DNA of 64,000 nt from Diplonema papillatum (taxonomy: Eukaryota > Euglenozoa > Diplonemea > Diplonemida > Diplonemidae). The translations under genes and the position numbers were made by a program. The notes under the pieces are model-generated. The model had not been told where the DNA came from. It saw nothing but the letters and a program-made list of their open reading frames with translations, and searched no databases. The stretch spans positions 186,001-250,000 of the forward strand of contig JAPJBO010000024.1 in assembly GCA_030068145.1 (NCBI GenBank). The letters are read 5' to 3'. This document shows, in pieces, positions 39,405-50,310 of the stretch; the stretch's first letter is position 1; each line of letters begins with the position of its first letter.

Positions 39405-39575
39405 TGCATGTGGCGTGCTTGGAATGGGTATGTGCTCAACACCGCACTGGTCCCGTCTGCGCCGTGTTTCGGTCCTTTAAGCCACGGACACATAAAGCGG
39501 ACCGTCATCAGCGCGGAACCTGAGTGTCTGCAGACAGGACTGCGGTGTGAGTCTGGTTTGTCAGGCGGCTGTTCG
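39405..39575 (+). repeat. Dispersed repeat N, copy 2
   Basis: Matches 24303-24515 without the central 'CTAATGCAGTGCC' insertion. From 39580 to 40830 no gene was recognised. Confidence 0.8.
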
Positions 39576-40829
39576 TAGCTCGTCACAGCCAGGACCACCC
39601 GTGCTACTAGAGCACAGGCGAATCCGTCACGGGGAGAAGGCCCCTACAACCGTGTCTGAGCAATCAGTTAAAAAACTCAAGGTCCCCGCCCTGAACCCGA
39701 TGAGGCTCAAACAACGTGGATCAGAGTCTCACACCCGCGAGGTGGCAACGTCTCGCATGCGCGCGGAGTCCCCTCAGACCTTGGAGCCTCTGGCCATCCT
39801 TCGTGCACTCGATGGAGCAGTGTTGACATCGCAGCACCGGGGAACCCGTTAACTGCTGTTCAAACAACTGACCATGCGGTGTCAGACATTGGGAGTCCGG
39901 CAAGGGCGGGCAGGGTGGCGAATTACCAAAGGGGCAGAAGAAGTCACGTGATCCTTCCGACTGCCGGCTCATCTAATTACCGGCTGAACCTGGGGGTGCA
40001 GGCAAGTCGGGTAGTCGATCCTGAGTAGGAAGCACCATGGAGGGTGACGGGGCACGGACAGTCATGTCGTGGGCATTCCGGGGGATCCGGACAAAGGCCG
40101 CGAGGTAAACGTCACCCCACGGAATGTCGTCGACGGAGGTGACGTGCAGGTCGATCCACCCCGTGTCTTGCGCAACGTACGTGACGTAGTGTCCACTAGC
40201 CGTATCCTCCCCCATGTGCACCACGACGGCTGCGAGGCGGCTGCGAGGCGTAGCAGATGGTCCGGCGGTCCGAAGAAGAGGGGCAATTTCACGTCATTCT
40301 GGCGCCTGGCACCGTTTCTCGTGTACACCTCCTCGATTTCGCGGCTTATTGGCCAGCGCCGTGATGATAGTTTGCCAGAAGGCGCTCACTTTGCTTTGAA
40401 TGATGCGCGACGCAATTGAAACGCTACGTGAAGCGGCAAGTTTGTGTTTCCATTTGACTGAACCTTCAAGAATGCAAGCAAATCGCGAACTATTTCAAAG
40501 CCAAACTCACCTTTCGCCATTTGGACAAAGAAAGGGACTGTCGGGTTTGCCCTGCCTTGCTCTGTGTTTTGCTTGATTATTTTCTATTGAGAAACGCAGA
40601 ACGAGAACGCGCAAAAGGTGTCATCATGCAAGAAAAAGCACACAAACTTGCCACAGACTTTTGGGGCGAAGCGACACATCTTGCGCTGACGTTACACCAA
40701 GGGCATATCCGAATGCGCCTCTTCACTTCCCTGTCTGACCGAGCGTCGTCGAGAGAATGCAAGGAACTGTGGCGCAATCGTAAGAATAAGTCGTTGACGG
40801 GCGCAAGCCCGTGAACGACTTATTAGTAT

Positions 40830-40945
40830 TTGCGTGTCTTGTCGTGGGGTAGACCCGCATGACCTCACCGTGTTCGGTAGTCACAGCACTCGGGAATCCC
40901 TTCGGTTCTGTGTCCAGCAGCTTTTGTCGAGCATTTAGTACTAAC
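40830..40945 (-). repeat. SINE-like repeat B, truncated
   Basis: 'TGTCGTGGGGTAGACCCGCA' and 'CAGCACTCGGGAATCCCTTC' match B in reverse. A direct repeat 'TTTAGTACTAACAATCT' at 40935 and 40985 lies beside it. Confidence 0.7.
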
Positions 40946-41364
40946 AATCTGGGGGAGGAGGGGAGGGGGGTTGCGGCAGACTTTTTAGTACTAACAATCT
41001 TGCGGGTTGCCCTTCAATGTATTGTGCAGGCTAAAAAGACGTCGGCAGCGTGTTTTGGTGGTTGATCAGAATTCCTTACCTGAGTATACACAAGTGGGAA
41101 AAACGATCACCCGGCACGCTCAAACAAAACGAAGCGCCTATCTTTTTTCCTTCGAAGCTGGCGCTTGTGTAAAAAAAAGCAGACCCATCTGCCGCTGTGC
41201 TGTTTCTTTTCCGTGAAACCTCCGTCAAAGCACCGGACGGCGCCTCCTGGTACAGTTTTTACGTTTTCCCCCAGAGCAAGAGTCAGACTGGCCCACCCGG
41301 TGCCAGTCGTTTTTGGTTGGAAGGTTTTCTTTACCAGCTGGTGTTGCTTGGCCAGCTTTCTTTT

Positions 41365-41490
41365 TTTTCCCGACGACAGTGTCAGACTAGCCTACCCGAA
41401 GGCAGTTGGTTTCTTTAGGCAGATTTACTCTACCGGCGGAAGTTGCTTGAGTTAGCGCGTTTCTTTGTGTTTCCGACAATCTTGTTTTTC
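41365..41490 (+). repeat. Repeat D, full copy
   Basis: An uninterrupted D copy: pyrimidine tract, 'CCCGACGACAGTGTCAGACT', 'AGCCTACCCGAAGGCAGTTG' and 'CTACCGGCGGAAGTTGCTTG', ending 'TTTCCGACAATC'. It shows the layout that the YR element interrupted at 11871-15847. A diverged second unit lies just upstream (41265-41350). Confidence 0.75.
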
Positions 41491-41910
41491 TTTTATGCGA
41501 AAGCAGGGTGCTAGTTGTGATCTCTACCTTTGAGCGGGGAACTAACTTCCGGGTTCGGTGTCTGGTTGGGCCGTCGAATGGAATCGCCGAAACCAACAAC
41601 CATCGTTGTAGCCTTGCTGGGTTCGCGTTCCATGAGTAGTACACCTTGCCTCCAGGTCCAACTGACCCGTGTCCAATTGCTCTTGACACGGAACCCTTCT
41701 CCACTTCGGCCTTCCACGATCTCCATTGAATATTCGCTACTACAATCAAGATCTGCACTGATCCACGCCTCCACCGACGCTCACGCCAACGACTTCGTGA
41801 GGTGGACCACGAACTCCTACGCACGCCTGGCTTTTTGTTATACCAGCGAGTACGCGGATCAAGGGATTGCCATGGGCTGTTTTCAGGGTCAACCAGGTTT
41901 CCGACACCAA

Positions 41911-42043
41911 CTAAAGGGGGGGGGTCGAATAACAACAGCTATTCGACGCTCGTCTGGTTGTCTAAAAACACTGCCACTATTATGATCCTGCTACTGTTCG
42001 GCTACCCGGAACCTTTTTTATTATTCGACCCCCCCCCCTTTAA
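41911..42043. mobile_element. 133-bp MITE with poly-G inverted ends
   Basis: 'AAAGGGGGGGGGTCGAATAA' on the left pairs with 'TTATTCGACCCCCCCCCCTTT' text on the right. TA lies just outside both ends (TA-AAGGGG and CCCCTT-TA). The same end structure is found at 56456-57321. Confidence 0.75.
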
Positions 42044-42239
42044 CTTTCGAGCTAGAAGACATCCCAAGCTAGTACCCCAGGTGGAAGGCCGTTTGCAACT
42101 CCAGTTCTAGAGCCTCCGGGTCGTCTCCGGCGATTGGATTATGATTGATTCGCAACGTCTTGAAGGCGGTAGAAACACACGAGCACAGAGTGGTATTGGG
42201 CACCTTCGTTTTTTGTTTTTGTTTCTGTTTGCTCCCTTT

Positions 42240-42440
42240 TTCTTTTTGTATAAACACCTGCTTTGTAGGAAATGCTTGAGGAGACTGCCAGTTGCGATAG
42301 ATCAAAGGAGGTAAATGTGCTGTAGCCCACACGAAATACAGGTAAATCTGGGTTTAGTGGCGGGCGTAAGCGTTCAACAAACTCTCTAGCCTCCTTCGAA
42401 ATGAGCACAAGGCAGTCCCTCGAGTATTTTTGCGCTTTGG
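42240..42440 (-). repeat. Repeat A, full reverse copy
   Basis: Reverse complement of the A order, from 'CACCTGCTTTGTAGGAAATG' to 'CTCGAGTATTTTTGC'. From 42441 to 43660 no gene was recognised despite open frames; 42511-43038 (-) has no domain I can name. Confidence 0.85.
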
Positions 42441-43664
42441 CTGGCAACAGGGTATTACATAGGTAATTTCTCCGGATCCGGTCAGCTCGATCAGATTCGG
42501 TCAGGGCCAGTTAGAAACTCCGAGGTATGAAGAGCCATCTTCTGAACACCGACTCAGCGACCGCGAAATCGCACGCGATGAGAAGCGCGATAAGATGCAA
42601 CTTTAAAGCACGGCCGGCCTTAACAAAAGGCCCCAAATGACCAACAAGCAGATGCTCGAAACCGTAATGCGAGAGCAGACGGCGCGGCATGGGTGCCGAA
42701 CGGAGCGCGAAAAGGTGCGCGCCATACCGCGGGTAAAGCTCTCGTGAACCGTACATGGGCCGCTTGCGTACGGCAGGTTCACGCCCGCAAACACTCGCCA
42801 AGCGGAATGAAACCGCAAGGGACCACGAGATGAGGAGCGACGAGATCGAACGGCGGAAATGAAACGTGGACCTTGTGCTAGGAGTAGACCGGGAACGATG
42901 GGTTTTGCGCGAAATTGGAGACGAAAGACGATGTTTGCAACGACTCGGCTGCACGCGCTTGGCTTTCTTGATTGGCTGAGAACAGCCAATCGGGAAATCT
43001 CCTAGGCAGGGCACAACCATGAACGCAACAGGGAGCAAGTCACGAGGAAGAAGTGCTCTGTAGCCTACAGGTAAATCTGGATGTCAGTGCTGGTGTATAA
43101 CGGCGGCTGTTTCCGAATAGGTTCTTGTGTCTCAGACAAGTGTAGTTGGTTACTATTGCATGGGTTCCGAAATGATGGACATTATGCTTTTTGCAGTACA
43201 ACAGTACTAAAGAGATCAGTTGAACGGAACAACAAATTGAAATTCAAGCTAAACGAAGGTAACCGATATGGCCCCTCATCCCCAGTTTCTACCCAGCACG
43301 CGAAGGAAAGAGCATCCAAAAAAGTTCTTTGTCCACCCCGTGACCCCCTTTCTCCCCCGGTTGCGGGAGCAGCAAAGTCAACTGAACGCATGCTTTCTTT
43401 TCTTTCTGCTTTTGCTTTGTTTGCTGGTTTCTCCCCCACCCGTGTATAACGTTGTTTTAGACTGAGTTCCCCATTCTTTCTTATGACCGTGAAACGCGTG
43501 TTCCGCCGCCCGCTTTGCCACCCATCTCCTATCGCCCGTTCACGCATCCCCTGCTGTGGCTGACAACAAAGGAGTTGCTACGCGCCGAGGAACTGGAACC
43601 CAGGATTCGTCCAGGGGCATAAAACAGAACGTGTTATTGTATGCCGCGCGCGTTCTAAACGGAT

Positions 43665-43895
43665 TTTTTGCTTTGTAGGAAATACTTGAGGATGCTGCCA
43701 GCTGCAAAACATCTAAGGAGGTAAATGAGCTGTAGCCCACACGAAACAACGGATTTTTGTATAAGCACCTGCTTTGTAGGAAATACTTGAGGAGGCTGCC
43801 AGCTGCAAAAGATCAAAGGAGGTAAATGTGCTGTAGCCCACACGAAACACAGGTGAATCTGGGTTCAGTGGCGGGCGTGAGTGTTCAACAAAACC
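43665..43895 (-). repeat. Repeat A, two tandem reverse copies
   Basis: 'CTTTGTAGGAAATACTTGAG' occurs at 43671 and 43774. The first copy stops at 'CACACGAAACA'; the second continues to the 'GGCGGGCGTGAGTGTTCAAC' end. Confidence 0.85.
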
Positions 43896-44047
43896 TCGAG
43901 ATGCAATTCGTTTAATATTCCATTCCAGGGCCTCAAACTGTCCGAGCTCGACGGATTCCAAAGCGTTCAAAAACATCCTCGGAATGTATTTTTCGACACA
44001 GCCACGAAACCGGACGCAGGTTTTCAGGCTCTGGCAGGTCTAGCTGG

Positions 44048-44244
44048 CTGCCGAAAGGGTACAAGCATTCGACAAGAATGTCTTCATTAATCAAGAACGA
44101 GAGCGTGGGGATCCAAGATGATCAGATACCGTCGTAGTCCACTGCTGTAAACGATGCCGTCTCAGGATCGAGGGAAGTCATTTTGGCTCCCACGGCACTC
44201 CCCGAACGAGAAATCAAAGATTATGGGTTCAGGGGGGAGTACAT

Positions 44245-44277
<33 letters not shown>

Positions 44278-44315
44278 TGACACCACCAGGCGACTTAATT
44301 TGACTCAACACAACA
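44048..44315 (+). rRNA. SSU rRNA fragment, internally deleted
   Basis: 'TCATTAATCAAGAACGAGAG', 'GATCAGATACCGTCGTAGTC', 'GAAACTTAAAGGAATTGACG' and 'TTAATTTGACTCAACAC' are universally conserved eukaryotic SSU blocks, in the right order. About 14 bp are missing between CACCACCAGGCG and ACTTAATTTG (normally TGGAGCCTGCGG), and the rest of the gene is absent, so it is a pseudogene fragment. Confidence 0.93.
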
Positions 44316-44344
44316 GCTCAGTCACCCGAGGTGGGGCATTGAAA

Positions 44345-44597
44345 AAAAAAAAAATTGGGCCAGAATCCCTAAAACCCCGCATTTTGGAAAAAAAATGTCC
44401 CGCATTTTTTCCAGGGCATTTTGACCATTTCACCTTAGAGCCTCCGCCCGCTCAGCCCCTGTGGTAAACCCACGACCGCGTGCGTTTTTTTAGAGTTATA
44501 GTATATTTTTATGTAATTTTATCAAGTTTATTTCTTGATTTCTTCTCGTCTTGCTCTCCGCTTGTTGTGGAATCTGCAATATTGAAGATTCCATCCT
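44345..44597 (+). repeat. Repeat S, copy 2, left part
   Basis: It matches 545-735 with small indels, then stops at 'GATTCCATCCTTGG'. It resumes at 45094 with 'GCGTGATTACCGTGGGCC'. Copy 1 reads straight through that point. Confidence 0.85.
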
Positions 44598-45093
44598 TGG
44601 ACGAGCCTGCGAGCGTTTAACCACGTCAGGCCAGCGGGAGCAAGGACGTTGTCCGAAGACGCCGACACTTACCCTTCGCTGACGATGCCGCGGGTCACCT
44701 CCTCAACTCATTCCTATCCTGGTCGATCCGAGCAAAACTGAGGCAGCCGGCAAGCCGTCTCGCAACAGAAGCTTGGACGATCCGAATAGGTCCAGACGTC
44801 TCAACCATAAACCCCAGTGAAGGAGCAATGATTAAGATTTGAACGCATCTCCAACTCTTACCACTCATCGGTTTCAGGGACTTTTAACCCTCTTTTCAAA
44901 GTTCTTTGCATCTTTCCATCACTGTACTTGTTCGCTATCGGCCTCCGGGAGATATTTAGCCTTAGCAGAGGGATACCTGCCGATTAGCTCAGCATTCCCA
45001 AACTGAGCGACTCGTGCTAGCAAGGAGTTAACCAACATGGCTCGTCGAGGAAATACGGGACTCTCACCCTCTGTGGATACCCCATTCCAGGAG
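44598..45093 (-). rRNA. LSU rRNA 5'-domain fragment, antisense, inside repeat S
   Basis: On the minus strand: 'GGTGAGAGTCCCGTATTTCC', 'GAGTCGCTCAGTTTGGGAAT', 'AAGGCTAAATATCTCCCGGA', 'GGCCGATAGCGAACAAGTAC', 'AAGAACTTTGAAAAGAGGGT' and 'GAAACCG', the order of the LSU 5' domain after the 5.8S-like region. It also includes about 250 bp beyond that, running to 'TGACGTGGTTAAACG'. About 496 bp is inserted precisely into an S repeat. It is a fragment and not a gene. Confidence 0.93.
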
Positions 45094-45165
45094 CGTGATT
45101 ACCGTGGGCCTATCTGGTCCCTAACCCGGGGCCCGGGGCCCGGAGACCCTGGATTTACAGGTACC
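45094..45165 (+). repeat. Repeat S, copy 2, right part
   Basis: It continues copy 2 after the rRNA insertion: 'GCGTGATTACCGTGGGCC', 'CTAACCCGGGG' (with a GCCCGGG duplication) and 'GGATTTACAGGTACCCTTG'. A partial repeat N (45197-45265) follows. Confidence 0.85.
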
Positions 45166-45860
45166 CTTGCAGGGGGGAAAACTTAGTTTGCAGGGGGGAT
45201 TGCAAGAACGTGCTTGGAATGGGTATGTGCTCAACACCGCACTGATCCCGTCTGCGCCGTGTTGACTTAGTTTGCAGGGGGGGGGGACAAAAAACGCAGG
45301 TATTCTAATTTTTTCTGACCATCTTCTGCAGGGAAATTGCGCCCGAACCCCGTTGGAACCCCATCACTCCCTGCGGAAATGCCTCAAATCAAGGGTTTTC
45401 CAATTTTTGATCACCAGAAAGGGCGTATTCACCGTGGTGCCACCGTTTGGTACCGGAGGGGGGATTAGGTGGATAGAAAATGCGCGGCTTACGCGCGTTT
45501 CACGGTTCTATGCTTTTTGCTGCTTCCTTTTTTGGTTGTAGCTTTTTTTTTTTTTGCCTGTCAATTTTTTTCTCCCTTTGAAGTCCCTACACACAGCCCC
45601 GGGTTGATGGTGATCGAGGTCGAGCCATAGCCTTCGGCATAAGGTCATGCGACAACGGAAACAAACACAAACGAAAGAGATGCCCGTGGGCGCATGCTCT
45701 TTTTTCTTTCGGCTTTTGGACGCACCGCGTTCGTATATCTGACCGACGAGGATGTCCCCTGGACGCTTTCCACCCAGCTCGGGCATACGGTTGTAAAAAG
45801 AACCTTTGCCGGGTTCTTCGTCTTTCTAGACGGTTTTTCTTTCTTTACTAGCCCATTTAG

Positions 45861-46166
45861 GTACCAGGGAAAGCCTGCTACACGGGAGCCAAGCTTCACG
45901 TGTTCGGCGGTACTGCAGAGCCACGGGCCTACGGGTCAAGTGGCTACCGATTTCCCAAACTAAAGCATCAAGGCGTGGCGCACCTTGGGGCTTGGCGCTT
46001 GCGCTGACCACAAGCTCGTCGAGACGGTCAGCCGCAGGGCAGAGCGGACGGGGTTGTAGCACTGTGCTGCCTCCGACTCAAGCTTTGCCAGCTGTGTGGT
46101 TGACCGTCACGTTCCTGGACCAGGAGCGGCCTTTTACTTTTCTTTTTCTTCTTCTTCTTCCTGCAG
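45861..46166 (+). repeat. Intron-like repeat C, copy 2
   Basis: This 306-bp copy starts GTACCAGGGAAAGCCTGC right after 'CATTTAG' and ends with a 28-nt pyrimidine tract and CTGCAG. A D-repeat sequence (ACAACTTGTGTCAGACTAGC) follows the AG directly. Confidence 0.8.
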
Positions 46167-46274
46167 ACAACTTGTGTCAGACTAGCCCGCCCGGGGGTGG
46201 TTGGTTCCTTCGGCAGGGTTTCCCTCGTCCAGAAATTGCTTGGGTCCAAGATGATGGCCCTTCGGCTATGTTTT

Positions 46275-46395
46275 TTCAGAGTGAAAGTTCGCTTGAAACT
46301 CCGGGGTTTTGAAGTCTCCGGGTGACCTTCGTCGTTAAGGGAAGATATTCTTTGTGCTCTGTGTGTCGTAAGAGTGGTGGTTACACGAGGTAAGA
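46275..46395 (+). repeat. Repeat M
   Basis: 'AGAGTGAAAGTTCGCTTGAA' and 'AAGTCTCCGGGTGACCTTCG', then 'TAAGAGTGGTGGT'. Relatives are 5078-5135, 27845-27880, 61872-61985 and 62872-62945. Confidence 0.7.
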
Positions 46396-46796
46396 GGATC
46401 GGTGGGCACCTTGGTCGTTGGTCATTGGTGGTTTCGGCCATTGTCCACATACCTTACTTACGGTAGGCCCTCCTCAGTATGGTGCCGCAGTAGGTGACTG
46501 TCTTCCTGGTACCGTCTGACCGTCTCTTTTCGTTAGTTTACCAGGGCATTAGCTTGGTTTCCGGCACATTTTTCCATTTTGGGCCGCTGACAGCTTTTTG
46601 CGTCCTCACTCAGGAATGGGCTAAACACAGCACGACGCGATCGTATCTTCACGACAATGCTGGGCCTCGAGTGCTTCGGATTGCGCATTGGCCACCTCTG
46701 CCGGAGGCCTGGGTGATGGTGTAGTGCCATTTATTTTCTTCTTTTTCCCCGCCGGCTTCTCCAAATTGGGACTGACAGTGCAAATGTGGATACAGA

Positions 46797-46862
46797 AGTC
46801 TACTCTACGGTCAACCGGAGACTTTAAAATACCGACCTTCTAATCCACAAATAACGCTAGAA
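46797..46862 (-). repeat. Reverse copy of 21693-21755
   Basis: Reverse complement of that block, including 'CTACGGTCAACCGGAGACTT' and 'TAATCCACAAATAACGCTA'. Confidence 0.75.
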
Positions 46863-46989
46863 GCTAATCCCCTGAGTTTACGACCTTTTCCGAGCAAAGA
46901 TACAATGAAAGAAGCGTCATGCTACCTCGAATGCAAGGTTGCGGTTCGAGATTCCGTATCTGGCCGCATCAGTGCACAAGCCGGGTCAC

Positions 46990-47105
46990 GCATCTCGCAG
47001 CTGCCGGGAATAACTTCAGATTTCAGGAAAGAAAACGCTCCCGGTGTTGAGGCTTGCACTGACTAACGAAGTAACGGACGATCAGCAACAACTGATCAAA
47101 AAAAC
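46990..47105 (+). pseudogene. Second copy of the 28753-28910 coding relic
   Basis: 'GAGGCTTGCACTGACTAACG' and 'GACGATCAGCAACAACTGAT' match the DNA of the relic cut by the pogo-like element, but the frame is broken here. From 47106 to 48159 no convincing gene is seen; 47200-47440 is rich in 'CACGTGTGG' words. Confidence 0.4.
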
Positions 47106-48159
47106 GCTATTCCGTCCTGTCGGGTAGCGCGCGCCACCTGTATTGTCTTCTTGTTTTCTTGTCATTTTTCTACTCTCTATACCTTGCGCATTGCAGGGCT
47201 TACGCTCCACGTGTGGAACGTGTGAATTCTTTGGATTTTGTTCCCCCACGTGTGGATCCACAGGTAGTGGATTTTGATTTATTGGTCCACATGCAGGGGA
47301 GTCTAGGCCCACAAGTGGTCAAGGCCGCACAGCCAGGTGTCGGCAAGTCCAGTAGCGACGCTATTTCTTTTTGCCGTCGCACTAAGGGAAACGGTTTTTT
47401 TCCCCCTCGAACGTTAAGCGCCCACACGTGGACCACACGTATTTTCTCTGAGACCGAAAACGGAGCTTAAGCCCTGGCGCAATGTTGTCTTGCGACATGA
47501 AGCGGGTGAAGCCGCTGCCCGCCACAATTATTTTTTTTGTCGCGAAAGTTCAGGCGTGGCTTCGCCTGGCTGCTTCACCTGAGAACTATCCCTCGGGAGG
47601 GGCCTTGCGCGCCTGAGTCTCTCTTCGCACCACAACGGCCTGGGCACGAAATCCATTGCCGTTGTGCAGTACTTGCTTCGCAAGGACTGCTGGGGGCAGC
47701 GACTTCACCTGTGCTGAAGCACCCACAGGTTGACTGTTCTTTCTGGAGGACCAGTAGATTGCTGTGTGTCACCTGTGCTTCACCTAATTTCGATCAGGCT
47801 CAAGACCCAAGGACGACGTTGACCTCGCGTAATCTCTTTCTTTTATCCACAGTTCTCTCTCTTTCTTGCGTATTCTTTTGTTTTCGTGCACTTGTTGGTT
47901 AACTGAGCTTGCTTAGTAGAAGGGGGGAGGGAGAAGCAACGATACCGGCGGAAGGTACCGCGGTGGCATCCATCGTGGCGGCGTGGCCTACGGGATTCTA
48001 CGTACACCCAGAAAAGCTTCATGAAAAGGCCGACGCCTGGGCTGGTAGTGAAACAAATGGGCGGCGGGTGTCTCCAATAGTGGCCAGGGGGGTAAGGAGG
48101 CAAAGAGGGTCGTTTTGAGTCCAACCGGGTCACACGGGCTCCGATCCCGAGGGGAGCGG

Positions 48160-48375
48160 GGGGGAAGATCTTAGTTTCGTGTTCAGGCGCTACTTGCCTC
48201 TCATGTGTTTGATGCTGGCATCAAGTCATCTTCGCGGAATGCAGAGTCTTATTTTCTGTTATTTTCTTTCTTTCGTTGTCGACAACTTCTTTTTTCTCCT
48301 TCTACTTTCTTTACCATGGTTTTTTGGACTTTCTGGTGCCGTAGAGTAGTTCTTCTTTCTCTACACGGTGGACCG
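48160..48375 (+). repeat. Repeat E, full copy 1
   Basis: About 215 bp, nearly identical to 52640-52870: 'GATCTTAGTTTCGTGTTCAG', the palindromic 'TTTGATGCTGGCATCAA', 'GAATGCAGAGTCTTATTTTC', then a pyrimidine tract and 'ACCATGG...TGGACTTTCTGGTGCCGTAG'. Confidence 0.9.
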
Positions 48376-48545
48376 GTCAAGGGCTGGTGCGGTCAATGAC
48401 CGCACCACGCTGACCGCAATAATGTTGACCGGTACCTTGCGGTCATTGACCGGTAGGGTACTGGTCATTGACCGCACCCATGCGGTCATTGACCGCACCC
48501 ATGCGGTCATTGACCGCAACATTGCGGTCAATAACCGGTACTTAT
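48376..48545. repeat. Palindromic 'GCGGTCATTGACCGC' array
   Basis: Units of about 24 bp built on GCGGTCATTGACCGC and the variant 'GACCGGTA' recur in a block of about 170 bp. Each unit is self-complementary. Confidence 0.9.
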
Positions 48546-49289
48546 GAAAGTTTGCAAGGTAAAATAGGCAGCAAAGTGTACCCACGCAAGGCCTAATTCT
48601 CGAAGTACGCACTTACAACTATACGTACCCCCCCCCGTGTAAGTGGCTCACCGTTTTTACCCGTGAAAGCGTCTCAAACCGACCTCGCAGAGGAGTGAGA
48701 CACTTTCACGGGCAGCTGACAGGTTTTTGATTGGCAACGAGCCTGGTGGTGTAGCTCTCTCAAACGATGCGACGGTGAGCCCGTGCGAAGAAAGACACGG
48801 GACGCCACGCACCTTTCCATCGTAACAGACGATGTAAAACCCAAGGTTGACTGTCGACCTTTGCAAACTCTTCGATGCAACGAGTGCCTCCAGTCTCGCA
48901 AACAGTTGTGTACCGGCGTACACAAAAATTAGTGTGGCGTCCACTAATATGAGCAAACTTTGCCGTCGTCAGCTCGGCAAAGAAGATGTTGCTGCGGGAC
49001 ATCTCTACGGGGCCCACATCGCCATGGAGTTTCTTCTGCTCTTCGTATAGTCTGACGAGAACTGCCCAGAAGAAAGGGAAAAGTAAGAACACGTCTTTGT
49101 AACTGATATCACTAGCGCAAGGGAATGTTGAGTGACTGCCTTAACCCGGGAAACGAGCTTGGGCGAGGTCACCTTCCATCCACCACAACGCCAGTGAGAA
49201 ACTGCCTCACCGTAAGTACAATCGAATCGAGCATCAGCGCCAATCATGGTCAGCGGATTGAGGGAACCGATTACTGACTCGGTTTCCAC

Positions 49290-49625
49290 ATGAGGGAAAA
49301 ACGTTGCTCGCCACGTATCGTCAAAGCGACAAAGAGCACACCCGGAATGCTACCTGAAGCAGCAGAAGACAAGCAACATCAGAGACCCGCAACATCAACA
49401 TTAAAGCCAGCGGTGAGGGTCAAGAAGACGGCACTGACGCGAGCGAAGAAGCGGACGAACTCTGCGCCGGAGCCGACAACAAAACGGCGTAGAAGAGCGC
49501 CCATCGAAGCGCGGCCATCGCCCAAGGGGGCTAAAGAGGCGAAAACATGACACATCACGTGCGAACCGGCGATGCAGATTATCGCTACAGATTCTTGCAT
49601 GCTATCCCAAATCTCTTTTCGACTT
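49290..49625 (+). pseudogene. Cys-His element, 3' part (basic tail)
   Basis: The frame to TGA 49550 reads 'PATSTLKPAVRVKKTALTRA' then 'KKRTNSAPEPTTKRR', matching 'PATSTPTSAAKVGKTASTPA' plus 'KKRQSDSAAEPVPKRR' of the 34.5-kb protein. The next 65 bp (ACACATCACGTGCGAA...GATGCAGATTATCGC) are its 3' flank. The Cys-His units are absent. Confidence 0.7.
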
Positions 49626-49639
49626 TCGTGGTGCATCAA

Positions 49640-50310
49640 CTCCCTGAGTGCAACTGTGAGAGCCCACCAGTCCCTGCGTGCCGGCATCGGACCACGCCTC
49701 CACGAGGGTGCAGCTTCGAGTCGAAGCCGACCCACCGGTTGTCCGATAGACGCCGGCTCACCCCCGCAGGAACGAAACGATATCGTCCCTCACGCGGACT
49801 AGCGACTCGGGTCACCATCCGCAAGCACTGGGCTCACCCTGCAGTGCAGTGTGCCCCATACCATCCACGCTCAAATTGCGGTCTCGACGACTTCCAGATG
49901 CCGCGCAGAGTCATTTGCGTCAAATCGACCGAGCAAAAGAGGAGGTGCGGCTTCTGCACCCACCCTTGCTTCAGCCGGTACCTCTTCGCTGCGAAGTCGA
50001 ACTCGACTCCCAGGACAACCGGCGTCGAGCTGGGCTCGAGGACAGACTTCTCGTCCTTGCTCGAGGACAGACTACTCGTCCTTGACCATCATGCGGGCAC
50101 GCTGCAGGACCCGGTTGCGCACAGCGCGAAGCGCGCCCGGACAGGCAACGACGAGGGCCCAGTCGTCGTACCAGACTATCCTGTCGTCCCCGGCAACCTC
50201 CGTGATAACAAAATCAGAGTCCTGCGCAATCATAGAAAACGACCTGCCCAGGCGCCACCAATACAGAGCCACGCCCCCGTCGGGTCTCCTGGTCCGAAGC
50301 CCGAAGAAAG
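49640..50310 (-). pseudogene. DIRS/Ngaro-type RT-RNase H relic
   Basis: Read across two shifts and a stop on the minus strand: motif B-like 'FFGLRTRRPDG', motif C 'RIVWYDDWALVVACPGALRA', then 'KSVLEPSS' and 'VVLGVEFDFAAKRYRLKQGW' (motif E-like LG). Further on are 'NRWVGFDSKL' and 'VALRELMHHES', which suit an RNase H with a catalytic Glu. The 'YDDW' pattern and what follows are typical of DIRS-like RTs and differ from the WVDN enzyme at 14509. It is non-functional and fused at its 5' side to a Cys-His ORF. Confidence 0.6.

Noticed and set aside
42511..43038. 175-codon minus-strand frame
   Set aside because: It has no recognisable domain, is Arg/Ser-rich in a way that suits random GC-rich text, and has no support from repeats or neighbours.
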